Assembly (NCBI GenBank): GCA_963815125.1
Contig: CAWFFM010000008.1
Span: 112,217 to 176,216 of the forward strand
Length of the DNA stretch: 64,000 nt
Origin: Actinocatenispora sp963815125
GTDB lineage: Bacteria > Actinomycetota > Actinomycetes > Mycobacteriales > Micromonosporaceae
Reading direction: 5' to 3'
A program made the position numbers and the translations under genes. Positions 16,701 to 23,829 of this stretch are shown one piece after another; within the stretch, counting starts at the first letter, position 1; each line of letters begins with the position of its first letter. Under the pieces are notes generated by a model, which searched no databases, was not told the DNA's origin, and saw only the letters and a program-made list of their open reading frames with translations.

Positions 16701-18010
16701 TGGCCTACGGCGCGTCCCGGTCCGGCAAGACACAACTGTTGCGCACCATCGCCACCAGCGCATCGCTGGGGCAGGCATCTTGGCTGTACGGAGTCGACTT
16801 CGGTGGTGGTGGCCTTGGCGACATCGCCAATTGGCCAGCCGTGGGCGGGGTCATCGGTGATGATGATCCCGGTCGGCTCCTGCGGCTGCTTACCTGGCTG
16901 GATCACACTGTCCGCGACCGCAACCGAATCGTTGCCGCCCACCACGCGTCCGACTTGGCCGACCTGCCCACTGGCACAACCCGACCGCGCATCCATCTGC
17001 TCATCGACAACCTGCCGGCCCTGCTCGGCGTCCTGACTGCCCCGCGCGTACCGGACCAGCACCTGAACCGATTGATCAGCATCCTGCAGGAGGGTCGCCG
17101 GGTCGGCGTTCACGTGACCGCAACCATGCCCAGCCAGGCGGCGATGCCCACAGCCATCCAGGCCGCGTTCGGTCAGCGCCTGGTTCTGCGCATGGTCGAT
17201 GACCACGACTACACGACTCTCGGAGTGCCCGCCGCCGTCCTGACCGCCGACAGCCCGCCCGGGCGGGGGCTACTCGGCACCGATGAGATTCAGATCGCCA
17301 TAACTGACCGGTGCCAACAACCGGCCACCCCGCAGGTCAGCCGACAGACGAGCCCACCGTCAGTACCAGTGATGCCCGACCGGGTACCGGCCATCAGCCT
17401 GCCAGCGCCCACCGGCGACCGCATACCCCTGGCACTCAATGCCGCCGACCTGAACCCCTTGACGGTGTCGCTGCGCGGCGCCGTGCTACTGGTGGCCGGG
17501 AGGGTGGGCAGCGGCCGGTCGGCCATGCTGGCCGGCATCGCCGCGCAGGCCGCCCGCTCCACCCAGCCCCCCGACCATATCGTTGTTCTGAGCACGCCTG
17601 ACCAGACCGACACCAGCGCCCTGCACCACCTCCGTCATCACGAGCAAACGGCCGGATGGTCACTGCTGCTTATCGACGACGCACACGCCTGGGAACGTCA
17701 CGCCGACCCCGCCACGCTCGACAACCTCGTCACGCTCGTCGAGCAGGCACCAACGCTCGGACTAGGTGTCGCGGTGGCGGTCGATACCGACCATGCCCAC
17801 CACGACGCCGGCGACCTCATCCGCGCTGCCAAACGCACCCGCACCGGGGTCCTGCTGCAACCATCTGGTGACGACGACTACCTGTTCGGGGTGACACAGC
17901 CCTCCTATACCATCGAGCCTCTCACCGCCCCAGGACGCGGTCTGTGGTGCGCCGCGGGGAACGTGCGCGTGGTACACGTAGTGTCTGACTCGGCCCGGGA
18001 GGACCGATGA
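13790..18010 (+). CDS. EssC/EccC-like FtsK-SpoIIIE translocase: ubiquitin-like + FHA + 2 TM + three ATPase domains
   Basis: The 1406-aa protein starts at ATG 13790 behind GAAGAGGAAA (an upstream GTG at 13775 is possible). Residues 1-80 resemble a YukD/EccD-type ubiquitin fold (ACGLRNGDVLDVVVV). Residues about 90-170 are an FHA domain (INFGRSEECTVRL, SRRHARM). Two membrane helices follow at about 225-265 (LISPLVLSAGMFAFG; YLVGWPLIML). ATPase 1 has Walker A GTTGSGKS at 648-655, the ALLVDYKGGAAF-type signature and CVDEFAAL. ATPase 2 has GASRSGKT at 974. ATPase 3 has AGRVGSGRS at about 1237, with Arg in place of Lys. In known type VII systems this protein is the membrane motor that recognises and exports WXG100 proteins. 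FHA domains at the N-terminus are an EssC (firmicute T7SSb) trait; the fused ubiquitin-like domain is unusual. Confidence 0.93.
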   Translation: MWALSIRPPRSSGVAPVDVVVQATPRGTVADLGAALAEHLGTGIGTYVVPVSDDVPWPACHRLAACGLRNGDVLDVVVVSDAWTHQRGTPVRPRAMVRVVSGPDAGQVYHVSGRSINFGRSEECTVRLTDPMVSRRHARMLLDEPCPVVADEGSASGTMVEGVPASRPMPAEWGTPITVGATTLVVEAAGDGPDEHGVLRPPRFGEPLASGVLEVAAAPTTPQVPSMPWAMLISPLVLSAGMFAFGPNLWYILSYLVGWPLIMLAEHLLQRRRTRRQHAREVAVWRIDLGQALDLLARNAKAQRQQAIDDHPELGTLRRRVADRAPSVWNRQPHTPDFLAVRVGIGATPALLTAVVANGGDRKVTLEGRTKVEAMRMVPDTPIAVELGTCRLVAVVGPAERVDAAARSLLMRLCTDHSPTDLSVTAVLGETRRQEESWLRWLPHASARPGGMPPVAFGPAAGHALLDGLAAEDGGHGATVCLIDATAGVARRRVEAAATADTDRLYFVWLGESVASVPAHTDQVVDLTSSLQPNSPARSAACVGTRDRGGIRVLSGVDALELADAWRLARTMHPYTDESAVRPADTALPESVRLPDVATDLADPDDMAAIRQRWAARRTGLRAQLGAGIDGVVSLDLREDGPHGLIAGTTGSGKSELLQTLLVSLAMNNPPEAISFLLVDYKGGAAFRECRELPHTVGCITDLDGGQVRRVLVSLGAEITAREQLLHDHGAKDLVQLERYNPAVAPPSLLICVDEFAALTAEVPDFVDGIVNVAQRGRSLGLHLLLATQRPTGVITDNIQANTDLRIALRVASSEDSVDVLGRPAAAAISRRTPGRALIRRIGHGTIDLAQIAWVGAREQLAAADPPVRVRPFTAARPSAPVLAEEHRLHGATDLDRLVRTIRDASAGSERPRWQRPWLPPLSARLPLEQITGAAAEFIDDGLVAVGRIDQPAQRRQPALLLNYPKVGHIMAYGASRSGKTQLLRTIATSASLGQASWLYGVDFGGGGLGDIANWPAVGGVIGDDDPGRLLRLLTWLDHTVRDRNRIVAAHHASDLADLPTGTTRPRIHLLIDNLPALLGVLTAPRVPDQHLNRLISILQEGRRVGVHVTATMPSQAAMPTAIQAAFGQRLVLRMVDDHDYTTLGVPAAVLTADSPPGRGLLGTDEIQIAITDRCQQPATPQVSRQTSPPSVPVMPDRVPAISLPAPTGDRIPLALNAADLNPLTVSLRGAVLLVAGRVGSGRSAMLAGIAAQAARSTQPPDHIVVLSTPDQTDTSALHHLRHHEQTAGWSLLLIDDAHAWERHADPATLDNLVTLVEQAPTLGLGVAVAVDTDHAHHDAGDLIRAAKRTRTGVLLQPSGDDDYLFGVTQPSYTIEPLTAPGRGLWCAAGNVRVVHVVSDSAREDR

Positions 18011-19839
18011 CCATGCACAACAAGGGTGCGCGGCTGTCCCCGGCGCGCTGGATCCGTATCCCACGCCGGCTCCGCCGCATCGGCGCCCAGCGCGCCGGCC
18101 TGGGCGCCGCCGCCGCCATCATCGGCTGCACGCTGGTCGCCAGTATCCTCGTTGGCTACGGCGTCACCCGCACCGTGGTCAATACCGGCGACGGGCTGAC
18201 CTGGCTGCCCGACAATAAGAAAGGCGAGGTCGTCCAAGTCAACCCCGCAGTCGGGCGCCCCGAGGCCCGCGTGAAGGTCGCCCACGCCCACCCCGGCGAC
18301 CACCTAGAAGTCCACCAACGCGGCAACCAACTAGTCATCACCGATCGCAATACCGGTGTAGTAACCGCCATCGACCTTGCCACATTGCAACCCGGCCAGC
18401 ACCAAGACAGCCGCGACGTAAAAACCCTGCTCACCGACAACCGCGTCTACCTGGCCGAGCTCGACAAGGGCGTGCTCCTACGCGTCCTGCCCGGTTCTTC
18501 TGGCGTTCTCGGAAAGGTGTGGCGGGCCCCAGCCGGCCAGATGATCGACGCCGCCATCGACGAGACCGGCCTTATCTGGGTCCTCCAACCCAGCGGCGAC
18601 CTTACTGCCCTCACCTGGACGCGCACCGGATTCCTTGAACGCAGCAACAAGTCACGCACCATCAGCGACGTCGACGCCGCCAGCGTCCTGGTCGCACACG
18701 ACTCCGGCGTGACCGTCCTCAACCCCAACGGCCGCACGGTGACCAGCATCGGCACCGGCTCCGAAAATGACCACACCCTCCCCGAGATCAAGGGCCGCCT
18801 ACGCGCTGCCGACAGCAGCCCCGCCACCCTAGTACCCGCATCGGCACCCGACAGCGCGATCGTCATACTCATCCGCGATGACCACGTGGTCGCGGTCAAC
18901 ATGGCCTCGATCAACTGCCGCCGACCCCAGCAGCCCGCCGTGTACCGAGGCCTGGTGTACGTGCCCTGCGCCGACACCGGAAAAGTGGTCATCCTCAACC
19001 GGGACGGCCATCGTGCCGGCAACGACATCCAAGCCCCAGGGACCGGCACGCCCGAGCTGATCGCCGACGACGGGCGTTTGCTGATCTCCAGCCCAAACGC
19101 CGACACCGCTCAAGTGGTCAACCCGGACGGCTCCGTGCACACCGTCCGCATCCACGACGGGAAGCTGCCCCTCACCAACCCCCAACCCAGTGACAGCCCC
19201 ACCACCCCGCGCGCCTCTGGCGAAGCGTTCCCACCCACCCACGCCCACACACCGCCAGCCCGCCACACCAGCTCGCCCGGGCCACGCCGGCCCAGGCATA
19301 GGCCCACCAACTCGCCCACCAACTCGCCCACCGGCCCGCCACCCGAACAGAGCCCCAATCCCGAGTATTACGAAACCATCGCTAGCTCGTTCAGTGGAAA
19401 CTGCGTCGGCGTGCAGAACGACAGTCATGACGACGGCGCATCCATAGTTCAGGTTGAAAACGACCCAAACTCCTGCCAACCAGGCTCTCTATCCACTGGT
19501 GCAGAGTGGAGCTGGGTAGGCGGCTACGGACAGGATGGATCGTCCTACAAGATCGTGAACCAAAACAGCGGACTGTGCCTGGAACCCGCCGGCGCCGACG
19601 AAGGTGCGGCAGTGGTACAGAAGCGCTGCGCAGACTCCGGGGGCCGCCAGCTGTGGGACCGCGGGTACCAGGTCACCACGAGAGGGTGGGACTATTGGTG
19701 GATCAGCAACGTCGCCACCGGGCTTGCCCCATTTCAGGCCAGTGATTCCGTGGGCGCGTCTCTCATACTCAGCGACTGTAGTTCGGGAAAATGGCGACAA
19801 GGTTGCCAATGGCGTACCCCGGTCGGCGGGCCGACATAG
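18007..19839 (+). CDS. Membrane-anchored beta-propeller protein with C-terminal RICIN-type lectin domain
   Basis: The 610-aa protein overlaps the translocase gene by ATGA, so it is translationally coupled. A basic cytosolic N-terminus precedes one membrane helix (about residues 33-54, AAAAIIGCTLVASILVGYGV). The extracytoplasmic region to about residue 395 has repeated beta blades of the type seen in YVTN/PQQ propellers (WVLQPSGDLTALTW, VYVPCADTGKVVILNRDG). A long Pro/Thr/Ser linker (about 400-455) leads to a ricin B-like domain (GLCLEPAGADEGAAVVQ, RQLWDRG). It may be the envelope-side partner of the translocase, binding glycans of the wall. Known type VII partners EccB/EccD are not present. 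Confidence 0.8.
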   Translation: MTMHNKGARLSPARWIRIPRRLRRIGAQRAGLGAAAAIIGCTLVASILVGYGVTRTVVNTGDGLTWLPDNKKGEVVQVNPAVGRPEARVKVAHAHPGDHLEVHQRGNQLVITDRNTGVVTAIDLATLQPGQHQDSRDVKTLLTDNRVYLAELDKGVLLRVLPGSSGVLGKVWRAPAGQMIDAAIDETGLIWVLQPSGDLTALTWTRTGFLERSNKSRTISDVDAASVLVAHDSGVTVLNPNGRTVTSIGTGSENDHTLPEIKGRLRAADSSPATLVPASAPDSAIVILIRDDHVVAVNMASINCRRPQQPAVYRGLVYVPCADTGKVVILNRDGHRAGNDIQAPGTGTPELIADDGRLLISSPNADTAQVVNPDGSVHTVRIHDGKLPLTNPQPSDSPTTPRASGEAFPPTHAHTPPARHTSSPGPRRPRHRPTNSPTNSPTGPPPEQSPNPEYYETIASSFSGNCVGVQNDSHDDGASIVQVENDPNSCQPGSLSTGAEWSWVGGYGQDGSSYKIVNQNSGLCLEPAGADEGAAVVQKRCADSGGRQLWDRGYQVTTRGWDYWWISNVATGLAPFQASDSVGASLILSDCSSGKWRQGCQWRTPVGGPT

Positions 19840-19932
19840 CTGCGAGGTTGGACCTCTATGAACGAGTGTTGAAACCTATCGCAGTACAGTAATGGCAGCC
19901 TTCGCGATTAGCTCGACGGCTCCGTGGGTTTC

Positions 19933-20010
19933 CGCCGCCAGCCACATCACCCCTTCACCCACCCGGATGCGGGTGGTGTCAGCGACCCACAGCCCATCCG
20001 GCGCCGAGGC
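19933..20010 (-). pseudogene. IS3-family transposase fragment (reverse orientation)
   Basis: Reading the minus strand from 20010 gives PDGLWVADTTRIRVGEGVMW, the start of the rve/DDE core of an IS3-type OrfB (first catalytic Asp in VAD). Similarity stops after about 26 codons. It is a short relic in opposite orientation to the next fragment, so at least two IS3 events hit this end of the island. Confidence 0.5.
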
Positions 20011-20039
20011 ACTGAACTGCCTGTGACCCGGTCGGGTGC

Positions 20040-20711
20040 CGCGTCCACGCCGAGCTACGCCTCGGCCGCAGCATCATCGTCGGTCACGGCGCTGTGGAGC
20101 TGCTGATGCGCCGGGCCGGGATCCTCGGGCTGCCGGGCCACAAGCATCGACGACCGAGACCGGACACACCCAGCGCAACAGACCTGGTCAACCGCCAGTT
20201 CGATCGGGCGGAACCGAACAGGCTGTGGGTCACCGACATCACCGAACACCCCACCCATGAGGGAAAGGTGTACTGCGCGGTCGTGCTCGATGTGTTCTCC
20301 CGCCGGGTGGTGGGCTGGTCGATTGACTCGGCGCAGACCGCCACGCTGGTCACCAACGCGCTGGGCATGGCCATCAGCAACCGGCAATCCGTTGCGGGAA
20401 CGGTCATTCACTCCGATCACGGGGTCCAGTTCACCTCGTGGGCGTTCACCCGCCGCGCTCAAAGGTCCGGGTTGGTGCCCTCGATGGGATCGATCGGTGA
20501 CTGCTTCGATAACGCGGTGATCGAGTCGTTCTGGGACCGGATGCAAACCGAGCTTCTCAACCGGCAACGGTGGCGCACCCGCATCGAGCTGGCCAACGCG
20601 ATCTTCAAGTACCTGGAGGTCTTCCACAACCGGCAACGCCGCCACAGCAGCCTCGGCATGCTCACCCCGATCCAGCATGAAAGGCTGCACCCGACCATCC
20701 GATCCGCATGA
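20040..20711 (+). pseudogene. IS3-family OrfB transposase, 5'-truncated
   Basis: The frame opens with RVHAELRLGRSIIVGHGAVE and continues through the integrase core: WVTDITEHPTHEGKVYCAVV (first Asp), VIHSDHGVQFTSWAF (second Asp), DNAVIESFWDRMQTELL (Glu) and RHSSLGMLTPIQHE at the C-terminus. All catalytic residues remain, but OrfA and the first part of OrfB are missing and I find no terminal repeats. It occupies the place where an integrase gene would be expected next to the right att site. Confidence 0.88.
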
Positions 20712-20987
20712 AACCAACCAACCCGACTCCACCAACCCCGGGGCACATCAGGCGGACACGACCTATCCACCGCTCCGGCCAGGGTTCCTGGCCATAGGGT
20801 TCCTCAACGCGGTCAGCCGCGGACGCGGAACGACGCCAGCCCAGGATTTACCCAGGGAAAACGACTGGGATCGGCTGGCATCAACTGGCATCGAGCGACA
20901 CATGTCACCAAGCGTTTGCCCAGGTTAGCGGCACCTTCTGGCATCAGCTGACATGACATGATCTTGGCTGTTAGGCATGATCCATAG
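20712..20987. other. Right-end non-coding region of island 1 with short repeats
   Basis: No gene is visible in these 276 bp. They hold the right copy of the 26-bp subterminal repeat (20839-20864) and several copies of the word CTGGCATC (20875, 20885, 20939) with related TGACAT words near 20949-20960. Closely spaced short repeats beside a tRNA-derived att site are typical of integrase arm-type binding sites. Confidence 0.5.
20839..20864 (+). repeat. 26-bp subterminal repeat, right copy
   Basis: Direct repeat of 2191-2216 with one mismatch (A to G after CCCAGG), lying inside the right end of island 1. Confidence 0.6.
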
Positions 20988-21025
20988 TCCGTAGGTTCGG
21001 GGTTCGAGCCCCCGGCGACCCACCA
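20988..21025 (+). repeat. attR: duplicated tRNA-Lys 3' end, 38 bp
   Basis: Identical to 2109-2146. The tRNA 5' half is absent here, so this is only the att footprint and not a tRNA gene. It defines the right boundary of island 1. Confidence 0.92.
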
Positions 21026-21170
21026 GCTCTGTGCTCGACGTGGACCGCAGGGAAGAGCACCTGACGACACAGGATCCGGCTGCTGCGGCGTTCGACGCGC
21101 TCCTGGGCGGTGGGGTGCAACGGCGCGGCGCTGGACCGGGCGGTCGCTGTCTGCGCTGGCTGAAGGCCGT

Positions 21171-21605
21171 TCAGTGCTCTCTGCCAGTCATCTCCTGCCA
21201 GGGATCGATGACCTCGATACCGGTATCGGCGAAGTCCTTGATGTTGCGGGTGGCGAGTGCGGCAACCTGGGTGCGGCAGATCGCAGCGATCTGGGCGTCG
21301 AAGCCGTCGATCAGGCGGCCGAGCTTGTCCCGGCCGGCGACCACATCGGCATAGGCACCGGCTGCGGCAAGGTCGAACGACAGCACCTGCCGAGGGAAGG
21401 CGGCGAAGATCTCGTTGGCTGCCAGGTGCAGCGATTCTCTGCGCTGGCCGTCCGGTAGCCGCGCGATGCCATAGCGGATCTCGGCGACAGTGACGGTTGT
21501 CGTGTAGAGGCCGGCGCTGGAACTCTGCCGCAGCCACTCAAGCACCACCGGCGCGGGCTCGGCCCGCATGAGTTCGGAGACGACATTGGTATCGAGAACG
21601 ATCAT
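21171..21605 (-). CDS. PIN-domain toxin (VapC/FitB-like)
   Basis: The 144-aa protein starts MIVLDTNVVSELMR, the standard PIN N-terminus with the first acidic metal ligand (Asp5). Further acidic positions occur in TVAEIRYGI (Glu), DGFDAQIAAIC (Asp) and TRNIKDF. PIN toxins of this class are Mg-dependent ribonucleases that cut tRNA or rRNA. ATG 21605 overlaps the antitoxin stop (TGATG), so the pair is translationally coupled. It lies 146 bp outside the right att site, so by position it is host DNA or an older insertion. Confidence 0.93.
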   Translation of the reverse strand: MIVLDTNVVSELMRAEPAPVVLEWLRQSSSAGLYTTTVTVAEIRYGIARLPDGQRRESLHLAANEIFAAFPRQVLSFDLAAAGAYADVVAGRDKLGRLIDGFDAQIAAICRTQVAALATRNIKDFADTGIEVIDPWQEMTGREH

Positions 21606-21850
21606 CACTCGGGCAGGCTCGCCGCGCGGGGTGGGGTGGAACGGATCGGCAGATCAAGCTCGACACCGCCAAGCCTGGTGAAGCGATCGGTGAGAGCGCT
21701 GAACAGGTCGATTCCCGGCGCATCCTCGGCAACAGCGTCGGTGAGGATGTCCCGGACCTCGGCCTCCATGGACCTACCGTGTCGCGCGGCACGGATACGC
21801 AACTTCTCCCGGACCGCGTCGTCGAGATCTCTGATGCTCAGAGATGCCAC
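21605..21850 (-). CDS. Antitoxin of the VapB/FitA type (ribbon-helix-helix)
   Basis: The 81-aa protein starts at GTG 21850 behind GGAGGA and begins MASLSIRDLDDAVREKLRIR, the FitA/Arc-type ribbon-helix-helix DNA-binding segment. It continues with AARHGRSMEAEVRDIL, a family-typical stretch. The C-terminal half (LFSALTDRFTRLGG) would bind and inhibit the PIN toxin encoded immediately downstream. It probably represses its own operon. Confidence 0.9.
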   Translation of the reverse strand: MASLSIRDLDDAVREKLRIRAARHGRSMEAEVRDILTDAVAEDAPGIDLFSALTDRFTRLGGVELDLPIRSTPPRAASLPE

Positions 21851-21953
21851 CGCTCGTCCTCCGATCTCACGCCGTGAGAGCAATGCTAGCACCAGTAGTC
21901 GTGCGCTCCCCTCGCCGGCGGGAACGGTTTGGATTCTGTCCTACTGTGTGGCT

Positions 21954-22609
21954 ATGCCGAGTTGGACACTGGCTGTCGACTTCGGTACGTCGAACACTGT
22001 GGCGTCGTTGCGTCGGCCGGACGGACGCATCAGGCGATGCTGTTCGACGGCTCGCCCCTGCTTCCCTCCGCCGTGTACGCGGATACCGACGGCAGGCTTC
22101 TGACCGGCCGCGATGCACTGCACTCGGCACGGTTGGCACCGGCGCGGCTGGAACCGAACCCGAAGCTCCGGGTCAATGACGGCACCGAGGTTCGCGGGAT
22201 CTCCGTGCTCGGCTACCGGGAGGACGGCACCGAGCAGATCTTCGAGCAGCACCTCGGCGCCCCGGACGACACCCCCGGCCCGGACTACGACTACTTCGTC
22301 GTGCAGAAGGTGAGCGGCTTCGGTCCGGGCAACTCGACGGTGATGCTGTGCTGTGGCCTGTCCTCGCTGGCCACAGCCCTGGCTGTCGGGCTGCTGGCAT
22401 CGCGTTGGGAACAGCTGGCAACGGAGTTCGGAAGCGAGGACTTCGCCCTGCTCTACCAGTTCGACAACGGCCGCGACATCGCGGTGCCGAGCCGGCAGGA
22501 CGTCGACGTCGCGCTGGACACGGTCCGGCGCCTGTGGCCACGGCTCCCTGATTCGTCACCGGCACCGGCTGGGTATCGGGGGTCCGGCGCATCGCCACGG
22601 GTTGCGTGA
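21954..22609 (+). pseudogene. Chimeric relic: Hsp70-like N-terminus joined to an unrelated C-terminal segment
   Basis: From ATG 21954 the frame reads MPSWTLAVDFGTSNTVASLR, the nucleotide-binding start of an Hsp70/DnaK-like protein. After about 28 codons the similarity moves to another frame (one base missing near 22035): MLFDGSPLLPSAVYADTDG. This closely parallels the intact gene at 62178-64000. After LEPNPKLRVNDG the sequence switches to DYDYFVVQKVSGFGPGNST and a C-terminal region I cannot name. It is a degraded, fused remnant. Confidence 0.7.
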
Positions 22610-22821
22610 CGAACGGCGAATCGCCGGGGTGGTCACGCAGCTGGGGTGAGTGGCCTCCGATTGAGCCGTGGATGGCGATCATAGAAGTGAAGGCAGTCGA
22701 AAGCGCTGTCCGCCGTCTGGTTTCTCAGCTGAAGTAGGGGGTATGCCCAGCCGTCACCACAGCGTGCGGTGACTCCGGTTCGCGGGTGCGGGCGCTGCGA
22801 TGCAGTCTGGGCTGGCGGGCT

Positions 22822-22874
22822 GTGCGTCTCCCGGCCCGCCAGTGAAGGCGATCGAGGGGCGGCGGGAGACGCAC
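22822..22874. repeat. 12-bp perfect inverted repeat with 29-bp spacer
   Basis: GTGCGTCTCCCG (22822-22833) is the exact reverse complement of 22863-22874. It could fold as a long-loop hairpin at the end of the relic region or be a remnant of mobile DNA. No function is evident. Confidence 0.5.
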
Positions 22875-22925
22875 GCGACCAGCCCGGAGGAATGGGCGGC
22901 CTGAGCAACGCCAAGAGACAGGATA

Positions 22926-22938
22926 CTTTAACGTAAAG
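22926..22938. promoter_or_regulatory. Dyad CTTTA-ACG-TAAAG, candidate MerR operator
   Basis: A perfect 5-3-5 dyad lies in an AT-rich patch about 70 bp before the MerR-family start. MerR regulators bind such dyads between or over the -35 and -10 elements. The site could control the regulator itself; the SulP gene lies downstream of it in the same direction. Confidence 0.45.
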
Positions 22939-23009
22939 GTAGAGTATAGGCATGGCGCATCCTCCGGGCGCCATCATCCGGGCATGATGGCCACGTGGGT
23001 GGGGTGAGC

Positions 23010-23471
23010 ATGGAATCGGCACACATGCAGATCGGTGAGGTGGCCGAGCGCACCGGCCTGTCGTTGCGCACGATCCGGTGGTACGGCGAGGTCGGTTTGG
23101 TGGTCCCGTCGGCGCGCAGCCGTGGCGGGTTCCGGCTCTACACCGGGGCAGACGTGGACCGCCTGAACCTGATCAAGCGGATGAAACCGCTGGAGTTCAG
23201 CCTGGATGAGATGCGTGACCTGCTCGAAGTGCTGGATCGGCTCGGCCAGGCGTCGACGCAGCGCGACCGGCATGCCCTGCAGGACCGGCTGGTGATGTAC
23301 CAGCAGGCGGTCGCGGCCCGGATCGAAGCCCTGCGGGAGCAGCTGTCCACCGCCGACCAGTTCGCCGACCAGTTGGCTGCCGCTACCGAGGCCGCAGGGC
23401 GTACACGCACGTCAGGCGCGACTGCGCGCCCATCGACAGCCCGACGGCACCGTTCCGGGCCGCGCCGGTGA
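23010..23471 (+). CDS. MerR-family transcriptional regulator
   Basis: The 153-aa protein (ATG 23010 after GGGGTGAGC) contains a MerR DNA-binding head, MQIGEVAERTGLSLRTIRWY, then RGGFRLYTGADVDRL and KRMKPLEFSLDEMRDLL. A coiled dimerisation helix follows (about residues 70-125) and then a basic, low-complexity tail. There is no Cys-rich metal pocket, so it probably senses something other than a metal. It is followed in the same direction by a SulP transporter gene, its likely target. Confidence 0.92.
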   Translation: MESAHMQIGEVAERTGLSLRTIRWYGEVGLVVPSARSRGGFRLYTGADVDRLNLIKRMKPLEFSLDEMRDLLEVLDRLGQASTQRDRHALQDRLVMYQQAVAARIEALREQLSTADQFADQLAAATEAAGRTRTSGATARPSTARRHRSGPRR

Positions 23472-23829
23472 TGATCCCCGGTCAAGCATGCGCTGCGTAC
23501 GCCGCTGTTCTACCGCTGTAGCCGACGGCCCGTGCAGCACCGCGATGCTCGGTACCGCACCGCCGATCGCTCGTGAGCACCGACACATCCGCGGTCGCCC
23601 ACTCAACCCTTCCCTGACGTGCGGGTAGTGTTGACCCCGCCGGCAGGGCCATGACCTGCCGCATCGTTGCCTTTGGACCGCGGTCGAGCGGTACCCGCTC
23701 CCGCGTGGCACACGACAGGACCTGGCCGGTCACCGCAGACCTGGCCCCGCCCCTCGCACGACCGATGCGCGCAGACACCCTGCGGCGCCGCGGCTCCACC
23801 GTGCCTGAGCAAGAAATGACCCGCACATC
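23472..23829. other. Intergenic region between MerR and SulP genes
   Basis: About 360 bp with no convincing gene on either strand. It probably contains the transporter promoter; I see no clear dyad matching the one at 22926. Confidence 0.4.

Larger units (their letters stand above)
2109..21025. mobile_element. Genomic island 1 in tRNA-Lys, carrying a type VII-like secretion locus
   Basis: The boundaries are the 38-bp direct repeats. The island holds IS relics at both ends (IS5-like at 2227-2567, IS3-like at 19933-20711), an intact ISL3-family insertion at 8149-9581, and a dense set of secretion-related genes in between. No integrase, excisionase, relaxase or replication gene is recognisable, so the element is probably immobile or needs an integrase in trans. 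The region where an integrase might sit, next to the right att site, is occupied by the IS3 remnant and by short repeats that could be integrase arm sites. Confidence 0.85.
22610..23009. other. Intergenic region upstream of MerR gene
   Basis: About 400 bp without a convincing gene. It contains a 12-bp perfect inverted repeat (GTGCGTCTCCCG at 22822-22833, complement at 22863-22874) and an AT-rich promoter-like segment at about 22920-22950, annotated separately. Confidence 0.5.

Noticed and set aside
20988..21025. A second tRNA-Lys gene
   Set aside because: Only the 3' 38 bp are present; no acceptor 5' strand, D arm or anticodon loop.
21171..21850. VapBC as a stabilisation module of island 1
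   Set aside because: It lies outside the right att repeat, so by position it is not part of the island.
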